Positions 15,874 through 24,963 are shown, counted from the first letter of the stretch. The stretch is DNA of 64,000 nucleotides from Leptospiraceae bacterium (GCA_015075105.1 JABTUZ010000001.1:1003001-1067000), one strand, 5' to 3'. The notes: generated by a model not told the origin, from the letters alone. A program made the numbers and translations.

Positions 15874-17757
15874 ATGTCAGAACAAAAATCCGTAGAGATG
15901 ATGGCAGATAGGGTAATGGCACTTTTATCCGATGAATTAAGAAAAAAATTATCAGAAAACCCATTCGACATGCCAAATCTAAATCAAAAGAAAAAATCTT
16001 CTTCAGGTTCCAGAGGCTCATCGTCGTCCTCTAAATCAAAGACGGCTTCATTTCAGGAAGGGAATAGAGAAGGGCAGGAAGTGGGAAGCCAGATCAGGTC
16101 AGATGCCGATGAACTGAAATCAGGAGAATTTGCAGGCGTAATCAATCGCAAGATCGAGTCTGCCAAAAAATTAAAAGACAGGTTTACATCTAAAAAGAAA
16201 TCCGCAGGGGACGATCAGGGAGGCGGAGTTATGGGTTTTGATCTATCAGGATTATCGAAAAAACAACGACAGAATTTAGTTTTTGGTAGCGCAGTTTTTA
16301 AAAACGTAAAAATCGAGAAAATGATGGGAGGCGGTTTTGGAGGGGGAGGAGCCGGAGGTTTTGCTGGAATTGGCATAGGGGGGAAATCACCAGAATTCCA
16401 GAAAATTATGGCAAAACAACAAAGAGAGAACGCCCAAGCTGGTATGATCCTCCCATCAGGTAGCACTTTACAAAACATCCCAAGGTCAATGGATTTAGGG
16501 GTTAATCTTAGAGGGAATCAGAATCAGAATGCGCCAGCCGGATCACATGCAAGTGATATTGGTAATCCATTATCAAAACTATCTCTCTCAGCAAATTCAT
16601 TTTTAGGTGGTATAGGTGCTATTATGGGGGCAACATTAGCTGCTGGATCTTCTATGGCAGGTATGCATCAACAGGCCATGCAAGGACAAGATTCAACGTT
16701 GGATGTATATGGAAAATATGTAAATGGTGGCGGGAGTCTGGTAAGCAATGCGGAGTTGGCCAAAATAGGTATTGCAAGAGCTAAAATATCAGGTGGAGAC
16801 CACACAACAAATTTATATGAGAAGGACACTGGGGCACATTACAAAAAGGGAGATCTTTATCAATGGAAAGACGAAAAAACAGGGAAAGAATATCTTGACG
16901 TGCGAAAAGAAGACGAAAAGCAAAGGTACAAATTGAAACAAAATAATAAAGATGTACTCGGTATCCAATTCGGTCTCTCACAGGGAATTGGAGGAACTGC
17001 CGGAGCTGAACTTTTCGCAAAACTCGAAAAATATGGTCAATTTGGAGGGTCAAAAAACGACATGAAAAAAATCATGTCAGATGCCATTCACTCCGGATTT
17101 ACGGGTCTACGACAATCCGAATTCTTCCAAACAGTATCCGGAATTTCTGAAAAATCCTACAATTCTGGCATGGGAATTCAAACGGCCGCGGATGTGTCAA
17201 ATACACTCGCTGGTATCAAAATGACAGGTGTTCGGGATAACCGTATTAGCTCAGTTTATGGAGCTATGGATTCCGGATTTAAAACGTCTGGTAATATCAT
17301 GAATTCAATTGCAATGGCAGGGCATTTGTCTTCCGGGAAAGGAATTCTTGAGTCGATGAAAGAATCTGAAAAAGGCGTTACCAGTAAACAGAACATGGGA
17401 TTTATGAAAGAACTCCTCGGTGGTCTTGACCCGGAAACTCGCGGGATACTTGAAAAACAGTGGGGAATCAGTACTGCAACCGAGGCTCAGGAACGAGTCG
17501 TAAATGGAAAAAATCTATGGGAGGTAAACGAACAAATTAATCGCCAAGCTACTGGAACTGATGCGGCTGTAAATAAGGTTGAGGGAACAACAGGGCAATC
17601 GTATAGGTCAACACAGAATGCGATTGACACAATGGCTGCCACAGATAAAACTTTTCAACAAGCATTTCAATTGCAACAAGATGTTGCTATTGGATTATTG
17701 CATCTCGCAAAAAATCTATCAAAGGAATTTCAAGAGTTAAAGAAAAAAATAGAGTAA
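15874..17757 (+). CDS. tail tape measure protein
   Basis: This 627-aa protein follows the chaperone pair. It begins with a helical N-terminus (VEMMADRVMALLSDELRKKL), then a Ser/Lys-rich linker and a Gly-rich stretch (residues about 148-172). A hydrophobic segment lies near 247-268 (FLGGIGAIMGATLAAGSSMAG) and a helical C-terminus follows. This layout and place fit a tape measure, which sets tail length and helps DNA passage. At 627 aa it would specify a fairly short tail. Its stop is 3 bases from the stop of a convergent gene, marking the abrupt left edge of the accessory block. Confidence 0.68.
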   Translation: MSEQKSVEMMADRVMALLSDELRKKLSENPFDMPNLNQKKKSSSGSRGSSSSSKSKTASFQEGNREGQEVGSQIRSDADELKSGEFAGVINRKIESAKKLKDRFTSKKKSAGDDQGGGVMGFDLSGLSKKQRQNLVFGSAVFKNVKIEKMMGGGFGGGGAGGFAGIGIGGKSPEFQKIMAKQQRENAQAGMILPSGSTLQNIPRSMDLGVNLRGNQNQNAPAGSHASDIGNPLSKLSLSANSFLGGIGAIMGATLAAGSSMAGMHQQAMQGQDSTLDVYGKYVNGGGSLVSNAELAKIGIARAKISGGDHTTNLYEKDTGAHYKKGDLYQWKDEKTGKEYLDVRKEDEKQRYKLKQNNKDVLGIQFGLSQGIGGTAGAELFAKLEKYGQFGGSKNDMKKIMSDAIHSGFTGLRQSEFFQTVSGISEKSYNSGMGIQTAADVSNTLAGIKMTGVRDNRISSVYGAMDSGFKTSGNIMNSIAMAGHLSSGKGILESMKESEKGVTSKQNMGFMKELLGGLDPETRGILEKQWGISTATEAQERVVNGKNLWEVNEQINRQATGTDAAVNKVEGTTGQSYRSTQNAIDTMAATDKTFQQAFQLQQDVAIGLLHLAKNLSKEFQELKKKIE

Positions 17758-17759
17758 TT

Positions 17760-18743
17760 TTAATCTTGTAAATAGAACGTAAATGCAGGTGTCCCAATAA
17801 CAGTCTCGGACTTAATATTTCGAATTTTGGAATTGATTTCGTATACATACTTCTTTTTAAACTTTATTGCTTTTGACTTATCATTTGTTGTATAAATTAA
17901 ATCAGCATATATCAAGTCACATGTACCACCTATCTGGTTTTTTTCACAATAATTATCGATATAGAGATCATCTTTTTTTATCTTCCCGCCCCATTTTATT
18001 CCTTTATTGTATTCATCAAAAGGGATAAAAATTTTAAAAGTGACTTTATATTCCCCAGTTCCTACGTCACAATCCTTACAACCCCACAGAGCAAATGCTA
18101 AATACATTCTAAGTGCAGACCGAGGTTCTGAATAATAATATTGATTATAATCTAACCCGACCAAATATGCAGATTTTGATTTATCTTTTTTAAGATCACG
18201 AATCAATCGCTTAATTTTTTTTTCTCCTTCTTGGGACAATTTTTTAATTTCTTCTACGTTTTCAACAATCGCACGTTTGATGTTAATATTCTTACCTTCA
18301 TTGTTTTTATTTATTTTCGAGAGTCTATTTTTGATTATTGTTTTATTTTCATCTTTCTGAATTTCAGTTTCATCTCTTGATTCGTAAGAAATTGGAATTA
18401 GCTCCCCTATAATATCCGAGATTGTCTTTGAGTCACTTTCCCAGACTGCTATTGCTTCTTTGCGTTCTTTCTCGAATCGTGCCTTTTCTTCTGCCTCTTT
18501 CTTTTGCTCTGCAATTTTTTCTTGCTCTTCAGGCGTGAGTGCAGGCTTTACCTGCTTGGCTGGTTCTGGCTTGGGCTGTGCAGGAGTGTCATGGGACTGT
18601 GGTTGTGTGTCAGGCGACTGGGGGAGCGTAGCTTTTTCCTGAGCATTGTTATTTAGCTCATCAGGATTTGCATTTTGCGGGAATATATATGTTGTGTTTG
18701 ATAGTGACACGATGGTGATAAACAGGATTGTTTTTAGCTTCAT
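17760..18743 (-). CDS. secreted proline-rich coiled-coil protein (moron)
   Basis: The start is the ATG at 18743 (MKLKTILFITIVSLSN); a TTG 9 bases earlier is also possible. The 327-aa product has a signal peptide cleaved near residue 23. A Pro/Gln-rich segment follows (residues about 40-68, three QSPDTQPQSHDTPAQ-like units), then a Lys/Glu coiled coil (70-100) and a folded C-terminal domain with paired Cys (GCKDC). It is oriented against the tail operon and convergent with the tape measure. It resembles host-type envelope proteins more than virion proteins, so a lysogen-expressed surface or periplasmic factor is likely. No family is recognised. Confidence 0.6.
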   Translation of the reverse strand: MKLKTILFITIVSLSNTTYIFPQNANPDELNNNAQEKATLPQSPDTQPQSHDTPAQPKPEPAKQVKPALTPEEQEKIAEQKKEAEEKARFEKERKEAIAVWESDSKTISDIIGELIPISYESRDETEIQKDENKTIIKNRLSKINKNNEGKNINIKRAIVENVEEIKKLSQEGEKKIKRLIRDLKKDKSKSAYLVGLDYNQYYYSEPRSALRMYLAFALWGCKDCDVGTGEYKVTFKIFIPFDEYNKGIKWGGKIKKDDLYIDNYCEKNQIGGTCDLIYADLIYTTNDKSKAIKFKKKYVYEINSKIRNIKSETVIGTPAFTFYLQD

Positions 18744-18892
18744 AATGACCAAAAAATAATACTTAGAAAATTACTGTCAACGTGAAATATGAATATTTAG
18801 AAAATAAATTATGTATCCAAAAGAAAAATAATTCTCTAAAAGTCCTCCCAATGGCTTGTTATTTTTTTGTAAGTGCAAAATCACATAAAATA

Positions 18893-19750
18893 CTATAGTA
18901 ATGATCTTTTTATCGATTCAATATTTGCACTGATCCAATTGCTTGCAGTCAATAGGTCATCTTCCATTGGGTCAGAAGTTATAATGAAAATATCTTTTTC
19001 AGTATTGAAAATTCTTTCATTTTTAAATTCATCCATATAATTCATAGAGAATTTACCGTATCCGGCAATTGCAAGGTTTATCGAATGCAGGATAGTTTCA
19101 TCAGATTCAGGTTCTATCACATATTCATCGGACTGTAGGGATAATTTTATTCTTTCTGCTTTGGAATTTTCAAAGATAGCTTTTATAGCAGATATGTTTT
19201 CAGGGTCAATTGGGTTTGGCTTACTAAGATTAATTTCGACTGATTTTATCTTTTTACTTTCGATTATGGAATCGATGTCAGATTCAAAAATCGGTTCAAT
19301 CGCAAGAGTGTTTTTTCCAATAACCTTTTCAATCCCGTGATTGAAGAAAATTTGTAGCTGTTGATGATTTAAGGAAATGTTCTCTTGTACGAAAAGAATT
19401 TTTTCGTTAAAATAGTATAAGAAATTAGTAAATGAGGCTCCTTCTGCGCCATCGACCGTCACTTCTACCGTTTCGAATGACTTACTTGTATTATTATAAA
19501 TTTGTTCCGTAATTTTTGCTTTTGTTTTTCCAATCCTACCGGAAACAAAACGATTTTTCCCATCTTCCCTAATGGAAAAATCACCTTCAGAAATAATATA
19601 ATCGTTTCGTCCGTGAGGTATTCTGATTGGACGGCTTACGAGTTCTTTAAAAAAATATTCAATATTTTTATCTGATAACTGATAGTCTGGAGATGCTGAT
19701 GCACTTTTGATAAATTTATAAAGCAAAAATCTTCTTGGATAGCCTGCCAT
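18893..19750 (-). CDS. unknown 285-aa protein behind structured GC-rich element
   Basis: The ATG at 19750 (MAGYPRRFLLYKFIK) has GGAGAA just upstream. The open frame continues upstream through the GC-rich hairpin element, but those residues look spurious. The protein has no signal peptide or membrane segment. It is mixed alpha/beta, with a C-terminal part containing SVEINLSKPNPIDPENI and ERIFNTEKDIFIITSDP. No family is recognised. It lies in the accessory block beside an IS, a restriction-modification system and a toxin-antitoxin pair, so a defence or cargo role is plausible from neighbourhood only. Confidence 0.6.
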   Translation of the reverse strand: MAGYPRRFLLYKFIKSASASPDYQLSDKNIEYFFKELVSRPIRIPHGRNDYIISEGDFSIREDGKNRFVSGRIGKTKAKITEQIYNNTSKSFETVEVTVDGAEGASFTNFLYYFNEKILFVQENISLNHQQLQIFFNHGIEKVIGKNTLAIEPIFESDIDSIIESKKIKSVEINLSKPNPIDPENISAIKAIFENSKAERIKLSLQSDEYVIEPESDETILHSINLAIAGYGKFSMNYMDEFKNERIFNTEKDIFIITSDPMEDDLLTASNWISANIESIKRSLL

Positions 19751-19770
19751 TTTTTCTCCGTTTTCAATAG

Positions 19771-19908
19771 CTATTATCGACCCGCGGCTGTGCGACGTTT
19801 TCTTTTTGCGCCGATTAAAGCGAAGCAGGCGCGAAAAGAAAATGTGCCGAAGGCCAAGCCGGTATTCCGGCGCAGCGCACCGCCGCTGTTCTGGCTGTCG
19901 AAAAATAG
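19771..19908. repeat. GC-rich multibranched inverted-repeat element
   Basis: A 138-base island much richer in GC than its surroundings folds as nested inverted repeats. The outer arms 19771-19781 and 19897-19908 nearly match, and 19784-19794 pairs with 19876-19886 (10 of 11). Inside, an 18-bp arm at 19795-19812 pairs with 19828-19845 (16 of 18), and GCCGG-TATT-CCGGC stands at 19858-19871. It lies between the unknown gene and the transposase. It may be a structured RNA, a folded recombination site or an IS-associated repeat. Confidence 0.6.
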
Positions 19909-19957
19909 TACCCATTTAACACATACTATTTCATAAGTAAAAAAGGGGTATCAAAAA

Positions 19958-21445
19958 ATGGGAAAATTCAAGAATACAGAACCTTCACAGGGACTAATCC
20001 TTGCAGTAAATCTAAAAGATCAGATCATTGAAGGAAGTTTTGAACATACACTTTCAGTTCTTTTCGAAAAAGATAAAATCGATTTAAGTAAATTAATTTT
20101 GAAATACCATAATGACGTGATCGGCAGAAAGGCATACAACCCCAAGATTCTACTAAAAATTATTTTATTTGCTTATTACAAAGGAATTACTTCGTCTAGA
20201 GAAATTGAAATTGCCTGTAACAAAAATCTCACGTTTATGGCACTGGCAGAAAATGAAAAACCGGATCATTCTACAATTGCAAATTTTGTTTCCTCGATGG
20301 ATAAAGAAGTCAAAGACATATTTGAGCAGGTAGTTCTGATTTGTTTTGAGCTTGGACTAATCAAATCCGGAACTCTTGCAATTGACGGATGTAAGATTTC
20401 GTCTAACGCATCAAAGGAATGGAGCGGAACAATTTCAGAGCTTGAGAGCAAGAAAAGTAAAATAAAAGCAAAAATCAGGGAGATCATGGAAGAACACAAA
20501 AACTCTGATCCAGATGAAAATAATTTCAAGCGGATTGATAAATTGGACAAGAAAATGGAGAAGATCACAGATTTTCTTGCAAATAATGAAAAGAAAATGG
20601 GTAAGCGAAATCATGAAAAGCAAAGTAACATAACGGACAATGATTCATCTAAAATGAAAACATCACACGGAGTTATTCAGGGTTACAATGGAGTAGCTGT
20701 AGCTGATTCTGAAAATCAGATAATCGTAGAGGCTGAAGCATTCGGCGAGGGTCAGGAATATGATCTCTTAAAGCCAATGATTGAAGGAGCAGAAAAAATA
20801 ATCAATCAAATGAACAGAAAAATAAGTGATACAAAAATTCTTGCAGATAACGGCTATTTCAAGGAGTCGAATCTTGAATATCTTGCAGAGAAAAAAATCG
20901 ACGCATATATTCCGGATCAGAATGCCAGGAAAAGAGATCCCAAATTTAAAACCCGTGACAGACATCGCGAAGAAAAAAATCCGAGAGAATACAAGAGATA
21001 TATCGAAAAGGATTTTACATATGTTTCGGAAAAGGACGAATACATTTGTCCGAATGGAGAGTCACTAAATCGTTGGGGAGGATTTACAAATGGTCACAGC
21101 TACGGACGTCGTTACGGCACAAAAAAAGCATCCTGTTCTGCATGTCCATTGAAATCGAATTGTATTTCAGAAAATCAGGATAGACGCGAACTTAATATTT
21201 ATGATGGGGTAAATGTTCCGGAAACAGAAAAGATGCGTGAAAAAATAGATTCAAAAGAGGGCAGGAAAATTTATTCGAAGCGGATGAGTATAATCGAGCC
21301 GGTATTCGGAAATATACGGTTTAACAAGGGGCTGGATTATTTCAGCTTGCGGACAAAAGCAAAGGTCAATATTCAGTGGCTTTTGTGGTGCATGGTTCAC
21401 AACATTGAAAAGATAGTGACTAAAGGGAAATTTAATCTACTTTGA
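19958..21445 (+). mobile_element. IS1182-type transposase gene and element core
   Basis: A 495-aa DDE transposase of the IS1182/IS5 kind. The N-terminal half has HNDVIGRKAYNPKILLKIIL and the NLTFMALAENEKPDHSTI region. A catalytic-type LAIDGCKISSNASKEWSG follows, then KILADNGYF, a Cys cluster (SCSACPLKSNCIS) and the terminal RMSIIEPVFGNIRFNKGLD with WLLWCMVHNIEKI. AAAAGGGGT precedes the ATG. The gene looks intact. Terminal inverted repeats and target duplication could not be fixed by eye; the element probably runs from about 19.9 to 21.5 kb. It inserts beside the GC-rich element, upstream of the opposing 285-aa gene. Confidence 0.85.
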
Positions 21446-21585
21446 GACCTTGAAACTAATGATAGGGTAAAAGAGCAATCATCAGATTTAAAAAAGTGCG
21501 TTAGGTGAAATCGAAATCTAAAAATTTGTAAAAATCTTTAAAGGCAGCCTTTATTGATGTAAATTTTACTATTATTCAACAGCTA

Positions 21586-21606
21586 CGTTATATGCAGTGT
21601 TTGGCA
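21586..21606 (+). repeat. inverted repeat flanking RM module, left copy
   Basis: A 21-base sequence beginning CGTTATATGCAGTGTTTGG matches 20 of 21 bases of the reverse complement at 23928-23948. It lies 48 bases past the end of the methyltransferase gene. The GTTATATGC core recalls integron attC R' boxes, but no full attC is visible. Confidence 0.7.
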
Positions 21607-21619
21607 TAAATACAGAAAG

Positions 21620-21645
21620 CCCAAAGTACAAGGACGTACTTTGGG
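21620..21645 (-). terminator. terminator of the RM operon
   Basis: A perfect 10-bp inverted repeat (CCCAAAGTAC, 6-base loop, GTACTTTGGG) begins 9 bases after the methyltransferase stop. On the minus strand it is followed by a moderately T-rich stretch (CTTTCTGTATTT). It is well placed to end the restriction-modification transcript and might also stop readthrough from the IS. Confidence 0.65.
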
Positions 21646-21653
21646 TAAGACTA

Positions 21654-23165
21654 CTAACCAACTTTATATTTCTTTTTCTTGTCAAATACTAACAAAGCTT
21701 GATCGTCTTTGCTGTTCTCGTATGGATTTGAAAGAAAACTGTGAAGCTTATTGTATTTATTTTTTATTCGTGACAACTCACTCAAACTTATACGTTTTAG
21801 GATATCTACAGTGATTGGTCTTTTAGAATCAAAAAATATTAATGAATTTAGAAATTCTTTAGACTCATAAGAATTTAAAATCATCTCTAGCAATGCAGCT
21901 TCATCACTAGTTCTACATGGAATAAAATAACACGTATCATCGACCATTACGGGTTTATTGTTGAATGGTGGAATAGCTATAAAATTAATATTCTTATATA
22001 ATCCAGATATCGCGATTTTATAATCAGAAAAACTATAGTCCCCAACTCCAAACATTGAAAATCTATATCGATTATTATATATGGAACTGCCCCGATTATC
22101 TAATACATTTGAATGCTTTTCTAAATAGTTCCATGTTTTAGGGTACAACTCTTTAATTGAGCTTGTATCTTCTCCTACATTTTTCTGTGTTATAATTACA
22201 AACTTTCTTGGAATAATGCGGCCATTTCCAAGATCAGACGACTTTAACAAAGGATAAACGCAATCATCTTCAATATCTACAAATTCGCCAAACCCATTAA
22301 TCAGTTTATTATCAACAATACTTAACTCCATTACTTGAGCAGCATCATGTTTTACTCCAGACCGCCATTTACAGTTGGAAAAACCATCTAGGTTTTTATA
22401 TTTTATATAATTATCCAAATTAGAAATCAATTCATTGTTCAAAATTCCGAATTTAGATGAATATTCCTTTTGATAAATATCATCATACACTTCAGCCGTA
22501 TTACTTGAAGATTCATTTTTTGTCAGAAACAATAAACAGGCATCAACGCTAACATTAAATATTTCTTTTGAATTGATTGTGTAAATTTTTGCATTTTGAA
22601 CACCAATTTTATTCTTCCAAAAGTGCATTAATGCTTTTCTAGCTGTGGAAGTTTTGCATAGCATTGCAAGGGAATTGCCATAATTCATCGACTGAACTAA
22701 TTTAATAATCATCCATTCTGCAATGTCAAAGTTTGCTTTTCCAGTTTTTGCATCAAAGCCACGATGTTTTTGAAAATTATTTTTTTTGGGTAGATTATTA
22801 CTATTCAAACTTCCTAACTTTGCGTTTGTAACCCAAGGGGGATTACCTAAAACTAAAGCATTTTTTTCTGACTTAATAATTGTTTCCCAATCAGTATTGA
22901 AAAAGTCTGTTTTACAGACTAATATTGATTCATTTTTTTCAAATCTTGAGCATGCTGACTTATAATATTCATCATTAATCTCATATCCACGATACTGGAC
23001 TTGATCCCCCCAAAGATTGAACGCGGCATTGATAAAACTGCCAACCCCTGATGTAGGTTCAATTACCAATGATGGTTTATCAATTAGTTTTCCAATCAAA
23101 TTCACAACATCATTAGCAAAAATATCTGGGGTTTGAAAGTCACCAAATTCTATTTTTTTTGACAT
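21654..23165 (-). CDS. N6-adenine DNA methyltransferase of a type II RM system
   Basis: This 503-aa protein methylates adenine in the recognition site to protect host DNA. Motif I is near residues 34-46 (VIEPTSGVGSFINAAF) and motif IV is NPPW near residue 106 (ALVLGNPPWVTNAK), typical of the Eco57I-like class. A long C-terminal target-recognition region follows. The start ATG overlaps the stop of the nuclease gene (TAATG), so the two are co-translated with the nuclease first. That order is risky for a newly infected host unless expression is controlled. A terminator-like hairpin follows. Confidence 0.85.
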   Translation of the reverse strand: MSKKIEFGDFQTPDIFANDVVNLIGKLIDKPSLVIEPTSGVGSFINAAFNLWGDQVQYRGYEINDEYYKSACSRFEKNESILVCKTDFFNTDWETIIKSEKNALVLGNPPWVTNAKLGSLNSNNLPKKNNFQKHRGFDAKTGKANFDIAEWMIIKLVQSMNYGNSLAMLCKTSTARKALMHFWKNKIGVQNAKIYTINSKEIFNVSVDACLLFLTKNESSSNTAEVYDDIYQKEYSSKFGILNNELISNLDNYIKYKNLDGFSNCKWRSGVKHDAAQVMELSIVDNKLINGFGEFVDIEDDCVYPLLKSSDLGNGRIIPRKFVIITQKNVGEDTSSIKELYPKTWNYLEKHSNVLDNRGSSIYNNRYRFSMFGVGDYSFSDYKIAISGLYKNINFIAIPPFNNKPVMVDDTCYFIPCRTSDEAALLEMILNSYESKEFLNSLIFFDSKRPITVDILKRISLSELSRIKNKYNKLHSFLSNPYENSKDDQALLVFDKKKKYKVG

Positions 23166-23821
23166 TATGATACCCTATGAATTCCTGATATTGTGCCAGC
23201 AACATCAATAACTCTGGAATATTGAAGTCTCCATTGTAATGCATTTGATATTGTAAGATAACCCAATTGCGGATGATTTTTCAATACTTCTTCAGCAAGC
23301 TCTTGAGCTTGGATTTCATCGACAGGTAATAAACGTTCTTCAAAGAAGGCTTTGATATCATCAATATTTCCCTGATTCTCAATTATAGCAATTAAGCCAG
23401 AGGTAGTTTGAAAATCACCAGTTCTAGAATCATCCACATAGATTGTGTGAAGTATATTTAATCTTCCTGTATGATTTTCTTCATTGTCTTGCTTATCATA
23501 AACAAAGACCAATAAAGAATAACCAAGGCCATAAATTTTTTGTCTCGCAGATTTAAAAGGGCAAGATGATTGGGGTTGTTTGATACTCGTAACTTTTATA
23601 TCAACAAAAAGACCAGGAAAATCCATGCCTTTTGCAGAAGATCCTTCAACGTAATCATAATTCTCATGCAAATACTTTTGAAATTTGTGTTCTAAGTATG
23701 TACCTACGGCTTTTCCATCAGTTACGCCGAACAAAGATGGTTCATCATATTGCGATTCTATCTGAGAAAAACGTTTAGCTTCTTCTTTTAATTTTTGAAT
23801 AGTCAATTTGACCTTTTTCAT
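23165..23821 (-). CDS. type II restriction endonuclease, PD-(D/E)XK fold
   Basis: This 218-aa nuclease is upstream of and coupled to the methyltransferase. Residues about 63-80 contain the likely active site, SSAKGMDFPGLFVDIKVT, matching the D-x(n)-(D/E)xK pattern; a nearby Glu in GTYLEHKF may complete the metal site. The N-terminus is a Lys-rich helix. The recognition sequence cannot be read from the protein. The pair is likely a functional type II system carried by the prophage. Confidence 0.75.
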   Translation of the reverse strand: MKKVKLTIQKLKEEAKRFSQIESQYDEPSLFGVTDGKAVGTYLEHKFQKYLHENYDYVEGSSAKGMDFPGLFVDIKVTSIKQPQSSCPFKSARQKIYGLGYSLLVFVYDKQDNEENHTGRLNILHTIYVDDSRTGDFQTTSGLIAIIENQGNIDDIKAFFEERLLPVDEIQAQELAEEVLKNHPQLGYLTISNALQWRLQYSRVIDVAGTISGIHRVS

Positions 23822-23927
23822 AATATCCTCTAAAAACTGCTTATGTATTATTTCTAACTACTCTGCATACCGTCAATTCTTTTAATATCGCCGAGCCAAG
23901 GATGGCGAGGCTCTCTTGATGATGTGT

Positions 23928-23948
23928 TGCCAAACATTGCATATAACG
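23928..23948 (-). repeat. inverted repeat flanking RM module, right copy
   Basis: Reverse-complement copy of the 21-base sequence at 21586-21606, with one difference. It lies 107 bases upstream of the restriction endonuclease gene. Two short nested inverted repeats, TCGCC/GGCGA and GAGCC/GGCTC, occur beside it (23888-23913). Together the two copies enclose the RM genes in a segment of about 2.36 kb. Confidence 0.7.
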
Positions 23949-24061
23949 GTTGATTCATGTTAATACAATGCAAAATATATAAAAAAGTACAAGGAATAAA
24001 TTTTTCTAAATTCAGTTGTAAAGAACTACTTAACAACTGAGCCAAAAGACTTTGAAATATA

Positions 24062-24271
24062 TCACTTCCAAACAAAATCCAGTTTCTTGTGCTTAACAGC
24101 ACATTCTGATAGATACAGATTAATTAGGTTCTGATATGGGATTCCAGTCTCTTTTGTCAAGTTCTTGAAATACTCAATAGTTTCCAAATCCAATCGTATA
24201 GTTATTGGCTTCTTTAATTTTTTCGTGTATGGATTTTTTCTTGAATGAACGAAACTATATTCTTTTCTCAT
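24062..24271 (-). CDS. brnA: BrnA-type antitoxin
   Basis: This 69-aa protein is the DNA-binding antitoxin of a BrnT/BrnA pair. After a basic N-terminal stretch it has a ribbon-helix-helix region, ITIRLDLETIEYFKNL then ETGIPYQNLINLYLSEC, characteristic of BrnA/CopG-like antitoxins. Its ATG overlaps the toxin stop by 4 bases (ATGA), the usual toxin-first BrnTA order. It should neutralise BrnT and repress the operon by binding the promoter region near 24.57 kb. Confidence 0.82.
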   Translation of the reverse strand: MRKEYSFVHSRKNPYTKKLKKPITIRLDLETIEYFKNLTKETGIPYQNLINLYLSECAVKHKKLDFVWK

Positions 24272-24558
24272 AATAACTCCTCATATTCTTTAATCTCTTG
24301 CTTTGTAGCTTTTCTTGCGGATATTATCCTGATTGTTTCATCTGACAATTTGTAGCAATGGCATACAGTTAATAATTGAAATTTGTAACTTCTACCTAAG
24401 ATTATAAATCTCTCTTCCTTAACAGAATGATCCGGATCGTCAATAATTCTTGCATTTTCGTCATAGAAAATTGTTTTAGCTTCCTCAAATGACACTCTAT
24501 GTTTTCTTATATTTGCTTGGTTTTTCTTTTCATCCCACTCAAATTGAATTTCATACAT
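24268..24558 (-). CDS. brnT: BrnT-type ribonuclease toxin
   Basis: This 96-aa toxin is of the BrnT (RelE-like fold) family. It starts IQFEWDEKKNQANIRKHRVSFEEA, the strongly conserved BrnT N-terminus, followed by ERFIILGRSYKF and the C-terminal IRIISARKATKQEIKEYEE. The ATG at 24558 fits the family length; an upstream TTG would add seven residues. The known activity of the family is RNA cleavage under stress. The predicted -10 box is so close that the messenger would be almost leaderless. Confidence 0.85.
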   Translation of the reverse strand: MYEIQFEWDEKKNQANIRKHRVSFEEAKTIFYDENARIIDDPDHSVKEERFIILGRSYKFQLLTVCHCYKLSDETIRIISARKATKQEIKEYEELL

Positions 24559-24567
24559 ACAATATAC

Positions 24568-24596
24568 ATATATTAGCAATATGAATATCTTGTCAA
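24568..24596 (-). promoter_or_regulatory. brnTA promoter with overlapping dyad
   Basis: On the minus strand TTGACA (24591-24596) and ATATAT (24568-24573) are 17 bases apart. A CATAT-N7-ATATG dyad overlaps the -10 region. This fits the autoregulated design of brnTA operons, where BrnA binds over the promoter. Confidence 0.55.
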
Positions 24597-24665
24597 GAAA
24601 AATGTTTTGATTGCAGATAAGCTAACCGTATGAGAAATCTAACTGTTTTTTGGAGTAGAGGTAAA

Positions 24666-24920
24666 TCAATCAGATTCGTTAAAGTCTATTTCAATCTTTA
24701 TATTATAGTCTTCAAGTTGCTGGACTTTTAGAAGTGCTTCCCTGAAATTATTTAGTACATGAACCGGATGTCTTTCGCCTTCAAGTGAAGGAGGGGCATT
24801 TGTTTTAAACTCGAAAAACGGGAGCTCGTTTTTTAAATCAAGTTCAAGTACTTTGGTTTCAGACCTATAACGAAGTTTTTCAATCTGATTTAATGTATAT
24901 CTGTTTATTCTCATATTCAT
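24666..24920 (-). CDS. small acidic protein, paralogue of the gene at 12.3 kb
   Basis: This 84-aa protein has the same ends as the 12.3 kb paralogue: MNMRINRYTLNQIEKLRY at the start and an acidic IKIEIDFNESD at the end. The middle (FKTNAPPSLEGERHPVHVL versus a Pro-rich DPPYPPPEF region) differs. It is separated from brnTA by about 107 bases and has its own operator-like site 44 bases upstream, identical to the other copy. Function is unknown; a phage-encoded small regulator or host modulator is possible. Confidence 0.65.
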   Translation of the reverse strand: MNMRINRYTLNQIEKLRYRSETKVLELDLKNELPFFEFKTNAPPSLEGERHPVHVLNNFREALLKVQQLEDYNIKIEIDFNESD

Positions 24921-24963
24921 AGTATCGGAGTCCTTTTACTTTGATAGATTCAAAAAAAGGCTT

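Noticed and set aside
19771-19908. Retron msr-msd RNA
   Set aside because: The stem architecture is suggestive, but no reverse transcriptase gene is near and no conserved priming G or a1/a2 arms could be assigned.
19751-19915. Longer 340-aa reading of the minus-strand gene starting at 19915
   Set aside because: The first 55 residues come from translating the GC-rich structured element. The ATG at 19750 has a proper ribosome site and the following sequence is normal protein.
23854-24102. 82-aa minus-strand frame between nuclease and BrnA
   Set aside because: It overlaps the BrnA coding region in another frame and contains the inverted-repeat sequence. The product has no natural composition.
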